This document shows positions 41,968-53,464 of a stretch of DNA of 64,000 bases, piece after piece. How positions within the stretch are numbered: the first letter of the stretch is position 1; the number at the start of each line of letters is the position of its first letter. Source of the DNA: Eustoma russellianum (Eukaryota; Streptophyta; Magnoliopsida; Gentianales; Gentianaceae); contig AP025069.1 in assembly GCA_036186865.1 (NCBI GenBank), positions 8,924,583 to 8,988,582 of the forward strand, in the 5' to 3' direction. A model generated the notes under the pieces. That model was given only the letters and a program-made list of their open reading frames with translations, made no database searches and was not told where the DNA came from. The position numbers and the translations under genes are program-made.

Positions 41968-44629
41968 TGTTATGCCCCGTACCCTCCGTAGGATAATTAA
42001 AAGACGAAGAAGGAATTAAAGGAGATTAATGACGGTCAACGGTAATGAATTAGGAATTAAGTATGAGATTAATTAGAAATTAATGAGAGATTAAATATTA
42101 GAATTAAATAGTATTTAATTTTAGAATTAAATAATAAAGGTTTATCTTTTAAGATAAATAAGATAATAGATATAATTTAGAAACACCAAATTTAACCCTG
42201 CCCATATAAAAACTAACAAACGTCAGTTTCCTCATTACGCAGAGAAAACTGACGCAACCTCCTTTCTTCCCCATACGCGATTTTGAGACCCTGCAGCCCT
42301 AGGAGAAGAAACTCTCTAGAAATCAATCCATCCTCCGTTCGTTCATCAATCCGTTTCCGAGTAATCAAAGGCAAGTAATTATCTTATAAGTTCCTACGTT
42401 TTGTGAAAGAAAACTGGCGTATTTCATTATCAAAGTGTATCACCATGCAGTAGTTTCATTTTGTGATTATTTGTATATGATCTATGTGTTTTGGTTTCGA
42501 GATTTGGCCGATGTATATGAAAAAGCATTCGTTGTTGTTGTTGATTATGTGAAATCCTACAAATCCTACCCCTTGAATCCGTTTTGGTTGTGATTTCCTT
42601 GTTGCGTGGGTTTGAGGGAAAAAGGTGGGATTTTTGGGATTGATGAGGTTGGAGAAATTGCGTACTAGGCTTGGATCTTGTTTGCATAGTGTATAACGTT
42701 CGAATCTATAGTCTAAGCATGCATGATAGCAGGGATTAGGCTTGGATTGATTGGGATGAAGTTTGGATACGTTGGTGTTTATGGTTCTGCAGTTGTTGCA
42801 GAAAACGCAGAACTTCCTTGCTGGAATCGCGGACTTCGATCGATCGATGTGAGGAGATGAAGTACATCGATCGATCGATGTAGGGTAAGGCTGAGAGATC
42901 GATGTCCACTGACGGACATCGATCTATCGATGTAGAGGGGAGTTAAGAGATCGATGTCCACTGACGGACATCGATCGGTCGAAGTGGGGAGAAGTTGAGA
43001 GATCGATGTCCACTGACGGACATCGATCAATCGATGTAGATGAGGGTTGAGAGATCGATGTCCACTGACGGACATCGATCGATCGAAGTATAAAGGGCTG
43101 AGAGATCGATGTTCTCTGATGGACTTCGATCGATCGATGTGAGGGTATGAAGTCACATCGATTGATCGATGTGAGGGAATGAAGTCCATCAGTTTTGAGG
43201 AAAATAGAGGAAGAAAGAGGGAAGCTCGGGAAATCCTTGGATGACCTTAGAGACGTCTTAAGACCTGTTTAAAGGTAGTTTAAGTCTTGGGAACATGACT
43301 TAGGATGGTGAATCAACTTGGTGACTCCAATGGGTTTCCGACTCGGATTTCAACATGGATTACTTAGAAGGGTCAGGAAATGAACGTACGAGGTGTCTAA
43401 GAGTTCAATGATGGGAGTGTTCACATTCGTGTATGAAGTTTGGTAGCAAGATTAAGGGATGACGATCTAGTTGAAGCCTAAGCGTTGATGTGTAAGCTAG
43501 AGAACTCTTGTGTGTTACTTATACTTGGTCATGTGAATATGAACTGCATATGTGAACGAGAAATGTGATTGAAACGAGGAGTCTTGCATCATGGCACGTG
43601 CATTGCATATGGTTTTGAGAAAGAGATGTGATTCGGTACATATTTGCGAAGGTGACCTGTAATGTAAACCGGGATGGAAATATAAGCCGGGGCGCATTGC
43701 AGGGCACAAAAGGCTGTAACGTAAACAGGGATAGAAATATAAGTTGGGGCGCGTTACAGGGTATAAAGTCCTCTGCAATATTAATCGGGATGGAAATATA
43801 AGCCGAGGTGCATTGCAGAGTTTTACGAGATCTGTGATGTAAATCGTGATGGAAATATAAACCGAGGCGCATCACAGAGCATACGAGCCTGTAACGTAAA
43901 CCAGGATGGAAATATAAGCCGGGGCGCGTTACAGGGTGACGAGTTACGAGACCGGACATTGTGACATGCATTGCACTGATTTGAAAAGAAATGGCTCATG
44001 CATTTGTGATTGTGTAGTGTAGTGCATATTTTGACATGCATCACAAGAGTTGTCATGGTATGGATGTGCGTGGTAATTGATTGTCAGTGAATGGTTAATC
44101 GCGTTCGAATTGCTATACTTGCTGTTACGTGATTCGTTTACGTATTTGGAAGTTTTACAAGACATGTGCCCCACGATCCCCTCGAGTTATCTATTACTCA
44201 TGTCTTGCCATGCGTTGATCCCGTATGTCTTATAAGCGGGTTACTTGCTAGCGTTTTTGCTAAGGGTACTGCCTTTGTCTTTGTAGATGAGCCTAGTTAC
44301 GATATGATTTTCATTGAGAACGACGGCGAGTGGGCAGAATGGGATGTTTAGACTGTGTGGAGTGGATTGATTAGATAGTTTTTCGTCATTTCTGTTTCTT
44401 AACTCGTTTGGGATTTTAGATGGCTGCGACCATACACAGTTCTTCTGGTATTCACATTGTCTTTTGACGTACTGCATTGATGGTTTAGATTGACGTGATA
44501 TGTTTCCGCGCTTATTTCTCTTACGTCATAGATGATGTGTATTCGAGAGATGAGACGTCTTGTAGTCTTCTCAGTAAGCTACGGCGGGTGTACCGGTTCG
44601 GATTCTGCTGTCCGGGTCGGGGCGCTACA
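41968..44629 (+). repeat. gypsy compound LTR3
   Basis: 2662 bp, ending GGCGCTACA before ACACC. It holds the ATCGATCG array (42838-43190) and the stem-loop array. Confidence 0.9.
43656..43935 (+). repeat. five stem-loop units in LTR3
   Basis: Same array. Unit 2 here has arms CTGTAACG/CGTTACAG, so the T-G wobble of LTR1 and LTR2 is a full T-A pair. Unit 3 has one broken pair (CTCTGCAATA against CATTGCAGAG). Confidence 0.8.
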
Positions 44630-44834
44630 ACACCCAAAGTGGTCGCCATAACCGAGTCCAAAAATCTCAAGACTATTACTCTTGATGAATTGTCTAGAAA
44701 TCTATTGACTCATGAAATTATAATTCATGAGTAAAATAGGATGAATTCTATCAAGCCCTCATATGTATCAAACAAAGGATTGGTAATAGAATCCGATGAA
44801 TCGGATGATGAGGCTACTCTTCTAGTTCAAATTA
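44630..44834 (+). pseudogene. copia-3 gag, continuation after the gypsy insertion
   Basis: It begins with the second ACACC. The frame then gives VVAITESKNLKTITLDELS and LLTHEI, the usual continuation of copia UBN2 gag, followed by a stop near 44732 and an acidic stretch (ESDESDDEA). Homology ends near 44821-44834, where R1 begins; the remainder of copia-3 is absent. Confidence 0.75.
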
Positions 44835-45320
44835 CACAATAATATTCCCAACATTTTCAAAAACTTCTCTTAATGAGACTTAAACATAATTCGAATAAGT
44901 CAAACTGTAGTTAAAAAACTCAGTTCGGATTGACAATTGGCTAGCTGAACTAATGCCTTGCCTGTTGCACCAGCCTAAGTTGGGCAATGAATCATTTAGG
45001 CTGTTAGATAGTTTTGACTCGGTCTGAAGCACCCTAGATCTTACGTGCCTCTTATCTCCTTACAGAAAAAGTGAAAGAATACTCATTCCCAAATATGTCT
45101 AGACAGGAGAAAATAGAGGTCTAATTAAAAACTAGTTTTAGAGATAAAAGAGAAAGGAAAAATTGATCTCAACATGGGAAATCCATACTCTCCACATGCA
45201 TTCTTCATAATTAATTGTGTTGAAAACTTCATGCATAAAATCCATCAAGAAAAAAGTAGAATTTATTCCATGTTAGCCTTTGAAAGACTTGGTCTATAGA
45301 TAGAATCAGAAATGGTCTTT
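44821..45320 (+). repeat. dispersed repeat R1, copy b
   Basis: Direct copy of 24043-24553, about 20.3 kb away. It truncates copia-3 gag. Confidence 0.7.
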
Positions 45321-46128
45321 GTAAGGATAATTTTGAAAAATATGTATGCCTGAAAAATAGCAGCCAATGGCATTGTTTCTGTTTCTTTTGTCCCTATCCG
45401 AGATGATGAAGATATGGAACACAACCTACAAGGCGAAGTCATGCATAGCGAAGGGTTGGGAGATGTTCTAGGAAGTTTCAAAGGAGCCAACCACTAGGAG
45501 CAAAAAAATGAATTAAAGCTGGATGTTCAATCGTTCCTTGTTAAACTTGTGCGAGACCACGAGGACAATGTTTCTAGACATTGGTGCTGTCTTTTAGAGC
45601 CTCTAAACCTGGTTTGAGGATGAAAAGAAGAGGATGGGATGGAGAGTAGGCTGGACTTAATGTTTAGAGATGTTCTTATGCTGATCGCTTTGTAAAAAGG
45701 TCTTGCATAGCCTTATTTTTGGCCAACATGGCTTGTAATCTCTAGCATTGTGTTTTGGAGTCATTTTATGTGTTTTTTATAATTTTTTAGATGATAAAAA
45801 TGTTTACTAGAAGATGGGAAAATAGACATTCCAAATATGTAACACACCTCCATTTTAGGATTTGTATAGGATGCCCCATCTTTGTTTTTCGGTCATAACT
45901 CACTGTATGACATTATTTTGACGTGATTCAAAATTCTATAGTAATTTGACATCTGGGGCTACAACTCCCTAGAAGACTTCATTGATAAGTTTGGCTTCTA
46001 GATGACTAAGAATGTGCGTGGAAGACTAAATAGATGTTGAAGAGTTTGATTTCAAGTGAGAGTCTTACCGTTTTTGTATATACTTTAGGTTTAGATTAAC
46101 TTAGTCTAAAAATAAGACTGTATATCAA
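45321..46128. other. unclassified DNA with a short unidentified coding-like end
   Basis: A plus-strand frame near 45378-45497 reads VSVSFVPIRDDEDMEHNLQG and then ends at TAG. It looks like an exon end but has no recognised motif or start. The rest is AT-rich with no element ends I can see. Confidence 0.35.
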
Positions 46129-46616
46129 CTTTTACAACCGGAGTTGAATAAAATTAATTCATTTGCGAGGTGTTCCTTGTGTTCTTTTGATCTTTGATCA
46201 AAATTAGATTCTATACAGCCTCTTGAGCAAGTGTTGTAGGGAAATCAAATCCTTACAACTTGAATACACGTCCCAAGGGTGATAAATCGGTCTTGGATCA
46301 TTAACAAGCTGCAAGTTTGGATGATCTTGCTCGAGCCAAAAAAAGAGACATACGTCCAAGTGTGGATTGATTCCGTTCTTGTCAACCAAACAAGCATTTT
46401 GCAGAAGACTTTGCTAGAACAAAGAAAGTTCGGATCTTTTTTGCGTCCTCATACACGAATCACGAGATATAATTTATTACATAACGTCTATGCTGTATGT
46501 GAGCTGCGAAACTTTATTTCAATCAATTTAGACGCAGTTTGCACCTATAAATTCGTATAAGTGTTTGAAAGTCAATTAGCAAGTACAAGGCATTGAGTGG
46601 GACAAGAGACTAAGGA
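46129..46616 (+). repeat. dispersed repeat R2, copy b, interrupted by gypsy-3
   Basis: Second copy of 9746-10252. It ends at ACTAAGGA, exactly where the gypsy-3 LTR begins, while copy a continues. Confidence 0.7.
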
Positions 46617-47571
46617 TGTCACACCCCGTATTTTCCAAATCCAATGTTAAATAATAAAGAGCAAATTAAAATACAATTATGTTAATTGTATATATCAATA
46701 AGGCTTAGCTAAATGAATTGTAGGTGAGAAAATAATGAAAAAGCTAAAATTAAGAAAAGTAGTCTAAAATACCTAAAATGCCCTCTTCACTTAAATGATG
46801 GGGAGTTACAACATTTAGTATAACTCCCCGGGAGAGAGGGAAGGGGCGCCAGTTACAAGGAAATGGGGAAGAGAAGGAACGGCTAGAGGGAGAAGAAAAG
46901 GAGAAAGAGAGAAAGGAAAAAGAAGAAGAATTTGCAGCCAATCTAGGTCCAATCCGTTCCAACATTCTACTATACACTCGTAAGACCATCTAGAAACAAA
47001 TGCAAATAATATTTCTATACGCTTTACGCAAATTTTGATTCAATAGGCCTATGTTCTTATAAAGAGAAAATTTAGATCACACATTGGTAATCTTGATTTG
47101 TTTATGTTAAATGTTCTACCATAGTGTTTGTTGTTGTTAGTTGATTAAAGTCATGTTCCTTTGGGCCAAATTCTTAGAATATCTATCTTGTGCTTAATTG
47201 TTGATAAACATGCCCTTAAAGTGTTATCTTTTGTGCAAATATTTCTTTTTGATAGTTTATCATGTTTTCCAAAGGTTGTCTTAGATGGTTTGAGAAGAAT
47301 TTGGGTAGGTTTGAAGAGTTAGATGATTTGTACTGCAATATTTGGTTTGGTTAAAAGATTGATGACATATTCAGAAGTGTGGATCTTAGAAGGCTTAAGG
47401 TTGACGCCAACTAATAGATGTAAAGATCAAACTGTGTCTTTGTGTGTGCTGCATGATGGATTAAGATGGTAAGGTTGAATTTTTGGTGTTAAGGTGAAAG
47501 GGGTGAAGGGAGAAGATGAAGGGAGAAAGTTACTGCAGAATTGCAGGTTTTGGGAACCGTCAGGGCACTTC

Positions 47572-47900
47572 GAACACCCACTTTAGACGCTCAATGTAAC
47601 AGTAGGCGCCTAAAGTAGGAGTTCAATGTGTCCCAGTGCATTCTAGAACACTTCGAACACCTCATAAGGCGCTTCATGTCACATAAGGCGCCTTATGTAG
47701 GCGTTCGATGTGTCACAGCACATTTCAAAACACTTCGAACACCTTATAAGGTGCTTTATGTCATACAAGGCGCCTTATGTAGGCGTTCGATGTGTCACAG
47801 CCATTCCAGAACACTTTGAACGCCTAGTATAGGCGCTCCATGTCACTTTAGGCGCCTCCTGAAGGCATTCCAAGTGTACTGGAAGGCCCTTTAGACACAT
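47572..47900. repeat. four ~82-bp units with GGCGCC palindromes
   Basis: Units start near 47572, 47654, 47736 and 47817 (CGAACACC or TTGAACGCC). Each has a central palindrome: TAGGCGCCTA, ACATAAGGCGCCTTATGT, AAGGCGCCTT and AGGCGCCT. Confidence 0.85.
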
Positions 47901-48259
47901 TAAGCGCTCTATGTATGTGAGATACCTTATTCTCTTCCATTTCTCATAAAATACAAGTGTTTTTGAGGTGTGCATGAGTTGTAAACATTAAGTGTGAATG
48001 AGTAAGGTTGGGTATGAATTCGAAGTGAATTTGCAATACGAAAGAGCATGAGATGGTACAAGCAGGGTGTATTTGAGGTTTAGGACCTTGTACTTGATAT
48101 GTAAAATGTGTGTGTATATTTACACGTTTGAGATGATGTTACATGGACATTCTGCATCACGACATGAACACTTTGCATTTCAAATGAGATTTGTTTTGCG
48201 AAAGAACATGTGTTTGTAAAAGAAGATTAAAGTTTTCAAAAGACAAGCTATGGCTACTG

Positions 48260-48455
48260 GTTGATCGCAGGGTATAAAAGTCACGTCTGCCGTAGCAGGG
48301 TATAAAAGCGTGACCTATGAATCAACAGCAGGGTGTTATGTTATGGGGCCGTGGACCTATCAGCACGGGGTATAAAGTTATATTATGGGACTGGACATTT
48401 CAGGATGGGGTATAAAGTTCTGTTTGCTGTGGATCGATCACCCACAGGGTATAAA
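48260..48455 (+). repeat. stem-loops with GGGTATAAAG in gypsy-3 LTR
   Basis: GGGTATAAA or GGTATAAAAG recurs five times. Short inverted arms precede several copies: CTGC-CGTA-GCAG, CCGTG...CACGG and CTGTGG...CCACAG. The same GGGTATAAAG follows unit 2 of the compound-gypsy stem-loop array. Confidence 0.65.
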
Positions 48456-49511
48456 GTTCCGCTACGTGAAGAATATGATAAGAAGAATTGTGAAAAGTTT
48501 TGTGAAATGACACGCATGACATGTTTACGAAAGGAGACATATGCATGGGTTTTGTTTAGTTCAGCATGTGGTTTTAAAGAAATACATGCATCATGTGACA
48601 CGAAGCATAAAACTTGACATGCAAAAGATGACATTCGCATATGATCTGCTTATGTAATATGCTTTGCTAGCTACATGTTTGTTCCGTATTGGTGTTTCAT
48701 TTATGACTTATTTGGCTTTGGTAAATTGTTATAAAGATGTTATTTGCTAACCCCGAGCATCTTATCTTGGGAACTGATTTATATACTGGTGGCTCGTCTT
48801 GTGTGGTTCCGTAAGGTGTATAGACGGGTTACTTGCTAGCGATGTTTTCGCTAAGAATAGATACTTTATCTGCTTTTTAGGTGAGTCAGAGTACGAGATG
48901 ATTTTTGTAGAAGACAACGGAGAGTGGGCTCATTGGGATGATGGTCACTAAAGTGGACATATTACATTCCTTTTCTTCTAATTGAAAGACTTACTGGTTA
49001 ATGTGTTGTATTGAAGAATATATTAGACATACCCCTAGTTACGTTTCATTTCCATTGTATTTTATTTGGTTACATTGATGTTATTGAAGTTTTAAATTTT
49101 ACGACGTTTCTGTTGATTTATCTTATGTTATGGATGACATATGCTTGATTCGCTTTCACGCTTCGTAGTTCTCGTTGCAGATTACGGCGGGTGCACTGAT
49201 AACGATGTCCAGTATCGTGCCAGGGGCTACAGGTGGTATCAGAGACCAGGCTTTATACCTCTCTCGGAAACTTAGGTTCATGATCCTTTAGCCATTTAAG
49301 ATGTGATTTCCCGTTATGTTTGATCCTTAGGTATAATTGCTGATTTTCTTGAGTCTAAGTATGATCAGAGCTGGGTGTGTACGAGCGCGTTTATCATCTA
49401 ATTTTTGTATTAACATTCTTACTTCATACCCCACCTATTCTTACGCATTCAACCTTTCAGTAACATCTTGTATCTACTGATTGCTAATGGAACGTTGACC
49501 TTTCAGAGAAA

Positions 49512-50587
49512 ATGCCTCCAAGAAGAGATAACCCAGGAAACTCGGGAAACGGACAGGAGAACCAGCCACCACAAGTGGTTCTATCCCAAGTGCTCACGGA
49601 TGCACTAACGGTGATTGCACAGGGGTTTGTTCAGCAGCAGCAGCCTCTGCCTCCTCCACCACCGCAGCCTAATATCCTGTTCTTCTATGAAGAGATAAGG
49701 AAGATGAGAATTCTGGAGTTTGAGAGATATACTGACCCCGAGGAGGCTCAGCATTGGTTGGCTGAGGTGGAAAAGTGTTTCAGGCTGGTGCATGTGCCAG
49801 AGGATATCAAGGTGGATGTGGCTACACCTCTTCTGTGTGGCAAGGCGGGTGAATGGTGGGCTAGTATGGTACCGAGGATGACTCCACCTATCTCATGGGT
49901 GCAGTTCTGTGATGTTTCTCTGAAGTACTACGTTCCAGAGATTGCAATATTAGACAAGATAAGGGCATTTGATATATTGGAGCAGGGTTGGATGATATTG
50001 TCAGAATATGACGGTCGATTCCATGCTTTGGGTAAATTTGCTCCGGTGATTATGTCTGATAATCGTATAAGGATGACGAAGTTTAAGAGGGGATTGAACT
50101 CCAGAATTGAGTCGGCGATAGTGAACGCAGGCATGAGAACCTATGAAGATATGCTTGATGCATGTTTTCGCGTCGAAAGTGATTTCCATAGAGTAGCAGC
50201 GAGGGAATCCAGTGTAGGGTCGTCTGATAGAGGAAAAAAGGCCGAAGGATGAGGTGAGAGTTGGCGGTAGACCCAGACGTTAGGTCAAGATTCCGAAGAG
50301 AGGCCCAGTCGAACATTTTCAGAGACCTCCACCTCAAAATCCAGTAGTTCAGCAGGCTGTGGGAGTTTCCCCACACTGCAATAAGAATCATGTCGGTGAA
50401 TGTAGAAATCTTGCTGGAGCATGTTATCGATGTGGACAGGTAGGTCATATTATTAGAGATTGACCAGAGATGAAGAAGAATACTCCAGGAGAAGTGGCCC
50501 AGCAACCTAGGGCAACGCCGAGAACAAATACATGTGTCTATGTCATGACCGATACCGATGTTCAGGAAGCCACAGATGTAGTAGCAG
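49512..50587 (+). pseudogene. gypsy-3 gag, mostly open, broken near the end
   Basis: ATG at 49512 (MPPRRDNPGNSGNG) follows CTTTCAG. A 246-residue open stretch has the Pro/Gln-rich N-terminus and gag domain (AQHWLAEVEKCFRLVHVP, EWWASMVPRMTPPISW). A frame change follows near 50240. In the zinc knuckle (near 50428) the sequence reads CYRCGQVGHIIRD and then TGA in place of the last cysteine. The region ends VVAG at a donor-like GTATAACTTAA. Confidence 0.8.
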
Positions 50588-50683
50588 GTATAACTTAAAA
50601 TAAGTTTAAATTCTGGTTGAATTAAGCCTTTATGTGTTTAACTCTTGGTGTGAAATGTGATGTGGTCTTAAGTGCTGTGTCAG
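50588..50683 (+). other. putative intron between gag and protease (gypsy-3)
   Basis: GCAG|GTATAA is the donor and GTGTCAG a possible acceptor, which restores the protease frame. Left unspliced, gag ends G-I-T-stop. The acceptor choice is uncertain, because an alternative slightly upstream would need one base more or less. Confidence 0.45.
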
Positions 50684-52189
50684 TGAGTAAAATACCTGCC
50701 AATGTCCTTTTCGATAGAGACGCAAGCCACTTTTTTTGGCAAAGAGTTTTCTTAAGCATCTTGGTAATATACCTGAGTGGTTAGAAACTCCGTACCGTGT
50801 CCAAGCACCCGGAGATCAAATTTTGATTTCGCACCAACGGTACTGGATTGCGAGTTAGAGTTCGGAGGACAAATGTTCTCCGCAACACTGATTCCTATCC
50901 AAATGTACGACTTTGACGTCATATTAGGAATGGATCGGTTGGCCAAGTATCACGCCAACATTGACTGTCGATTGGAGCAAATGACAGTCAAGAATGCTAA
51001 GATAAAAAAGGTAATGTTTCAAGGAGATGCGGAATGAAAGAAAGTTCCCAAGAAGGTGCATATGTCAGTTCCTCAAGCTTGCAGAGCCTTAAGGAAAGGT
51101 GCCGAGGGATTCCTAATGTATGCAATGGATGCTACTTAGGAAGTACCATCTATTGAGCAGATTCCAGTGGTTAACGAATTTCTGGATATGTTTCCGCAGG
51201 AATTGCCAGGAGTGCCACCTCCAACAGAAGTCGAGTTTGAGATAAATCTGATCCCAGAAGTCGAACCCATTTCCAAAGCCTCTTACAGAATGGCGCTGGC
51301 AGAATTGAGGTAGCTGAAAGAACAACTTCAAGAGTTATTGGACAAGAAGTTTATCCACCCCAGTGTGTCACCTTGGGAAGCACCTGTTTTATTTGTGAAA
51401 AAGAAGGTTGGTAGTATGAGGCTCTATATCGACTATCGAGAGTTGAATAAAATCACCATCAAGAATAAGCACCCCATTCTGCGAATTGAGGATCTGTTTG
51501 ACTAGCTCAAGGGTGCCAAATCTTCTCTAAAATTGACCTCAGATCAGGATACCATCAGCTATGTGTGAAGGCTGAAGACATCGCGAAGACAACCTTTAGC
51601 ACAAGATATGGCCACTATAAGTTTTTAGTGATGCCATTTGCATTGACAAATGCCCTTGCAGCCTTTATGGACCTTATGAATACCGTCTTTCGAGAACAAT
51701 TGGATAGTTTTGTGGTGGTATTCATAGACGCTATCTTGGTGTATTCTCCTGACGAGTAAACTCACGTTGAGCATCTGAGAACCGTTCTAGGCATTTTGAG
51801 GCAGAAACAACTGTACACTAAGTTTAGCAAGTGTGAGTTCTGGTTAAGGAGTGTTGCTTTTCTGGTCACGTGATATCATAGGAGGGGATTGTTGTGGATC
51901 CGAAGAAGCTGGAATCTATCACGGAGTGGCCTAGACCCACTAATGTCACCAAAGTGCGAAGTTTCTTGGGTCTGGCTTGTTACTATAGGAAGTTCGTCGA
52001 AGGATTCTCAACAGTAGCAGTGCCCCTCAGTCACCTTAGTCAAAAGAAGTCCAAGTTTAAGTGGACGGCAAAATGCGAGAAAAGCTTTACAAAGCTCAAG
52101 AGAAGGTTAACCAAAGCTTCAGTATTGGCTCAACCCTTCGGAACTGATGGGTTTGTGATTTATAGCGATGCGTCGAAGAATGGTTTAAT
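50684..52189 (+). pseudogene. gypsy-3 protease and RT, broken and truncated
   Basis: In the protease the active-site triad reads D-R-D-A-S instead of D-S-G-A-S (near 50713). RT is in several frames with stops. The catalytic box reads FIDAILVYS (near 51720), so the second catalytic aspartate is lost. The RT end and the start of RNase H (VIYSDASKNGL) run to 52189, where a copia LTR begins. Confidence 0.8.
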
Positions 52190-52406
52190 TGTAGAGGAAA
52201 AGGGGTTTGAGTGATTTCAAAATATGTGATTTAAATGAGCATGACAAAAAACGTGTTCATGATATAAACGTGTGCATGATATATTGCTTATTACTTGCCT
52301 TATTTAGGTCATATATAATGTTGCCGTACTAACGAGCCATGAAGCGTTAAAGCTTACATCATATGGCAAACATTTCTTGTGTTTATACTACTTTCAGGTG
52401 CAACCA

Positions 52407-52460
52407 TTAATGAACTAAACTAGTTCATTAAGTGAAGTACTTAGTTAATTAAACTAAGTA
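52407..52460. repeat. double palindrome in copia-4 LTR
   Basis: TTAATGAACTA-AAC-TAGTTCATTAA (52407-52431) and TACTTAGTT...AACTAAGTA (52438-52460). Both recur inverted in the copia-5 LTR near 61243-61305. Confidence 0.8.
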
Positions 52461-53464
52461 GTTCATTAAAGGAAGCTACATTTGAACAAGGCACAAAGGC
52501 AACAAGACCAAGAAAGAAAAGTCTTCTCCTCCTCTCCTCACTCAATATACACGGCATATACATATATAAATATATATTTTCAAATTTTTTGAAAAAGTCA
52601 CATACACATGTATTCCAACGTACTACCGACACGTTATATATTTTACGTACGTACGTTAACGTCACACCATCATACTTAACTCATATTTATGAGTATATTC
52701 AGGTCTTATATCATATGATATAAGTCATGGTGATGACAAATTAAATACGACACGTTAAAAGGTTCTAAACCGAAAAATGTCGTATCAGGCGAATACCGAA
52801 ACTTCGCCAACATGTCACGTACTTGCCATAAATAGATGGCCAGCCCCTACACCTCAAAAATCTTTATAATTTTCGCGGGTATGATGATAATTCCAGCCAT
52901 AAAATCATTCCATGTTGGCACACACAAATCACCCCACATTAAGGCCAAATTGTGGAGATTCCAATTTTAATTTGTCACATGTTAATGGCTCCACTTTAGA
53001 CCATATAAGTGCTGAGAATTAAAGTTTATATTATATATATTATGTGTAACATAAGATATATAATATGTGCAAAAATTTGGAATTTAATTAGAGAAAAATC
53101 GGCTAATCGATAAATATCGAAAATTCGATTCTCTACGTACACAACACATGGAACACTTTTTTTGGCACATCATACGACACGTATTACATATTTCATAGAT
53201 CTTAAAGTGTTCTAGAAAATTAAATTAAGGGCTGATTGGAATATAACATGTGTGTATTATTAAATGTACACTATTTTACAAAGTTAGCAAAAATAAAATT
53301 CAGCACATGCCTAAACATGTTAATACACGCCTAACACACTTGATGGAGCCTATGTGGAGCCTTGTTGGCATATTGATTAGTCAAGAATCAAGTTTACAAG
53401 ATTGGTGACTTGGAGAAAGAAGCTACAAAAGGTAATGTTTTAAACTTTATCTCATTTGTAACAT

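Larger units (their letters stand above)
26892..44629 (+). mobile_element. compound Ty3/gypsy chromovirus (LTR-int-LTR-int-LTR)
   Basis: Three LTRs of about 2.66 kb (26892, 34430 and 41968) bracket two nearly identical internal regions of 4875 and 4876 bp. The outer ends share one ACACC target duplication. The order is gag, protease, RT, RNase H, integrase and then a chromodomain-like end, which fits the Tekay/Del group of plant chromoviruses. Both internals share the same nonsense and frameshift mutations, so neither is functional. LTR2 is a chimera of LTR3-type (5' half) and LTR1-type (3' half), as expected from unequal recombination between LTRs. Confidence 0.9.
46617..49231 (+). repeat. 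gypsy-3 5' LTR
   Basis: 2615 bp, defined by the TG start in R2 and by CTACA before GGTGGTATCAGAGACC (primer binding site at 49234). It contains a palindrome array and a stem-loop array in the same order as the other gypsy LTRs. Confidence 0.85.
46617..52189 (+). mobile_element. gypsy-3: Ty3/gypsy chromovirus, 3' part displaced by copia-4
   Basis: The 5' LTR is TGTCACACCCCG ... GGGGCTACA, followed by a primer binding site, gag, protease and RT up to the start of RNase H (YSDASKNGL), where copia-4 begins. It is clearly related to the compound gypsy in protein order and LTR layout but is a separate family. No 3' LTR is in the window. Confidence 0.85.

Noticed and set aside
26892..44629. Compound gypsy as a plain assembly duplication
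   Set aside because: LTR2 is chimeric at many sites and the internals carry private differences, which a simple repeated contig would not give. Long reads would still be decisive.
44495..44734. 79-codon open frame joining the LTR3 end to copia-3 gag
   Set aside because: It is an artefact of the insertion junction; its two halves belong to different elements.
45378..45497. Short coding-like end (SFVPIRDDEDMEHNLQG)
   Set aside because: No start, splice site or known motif could be tied to it, so it is not called as a gene.
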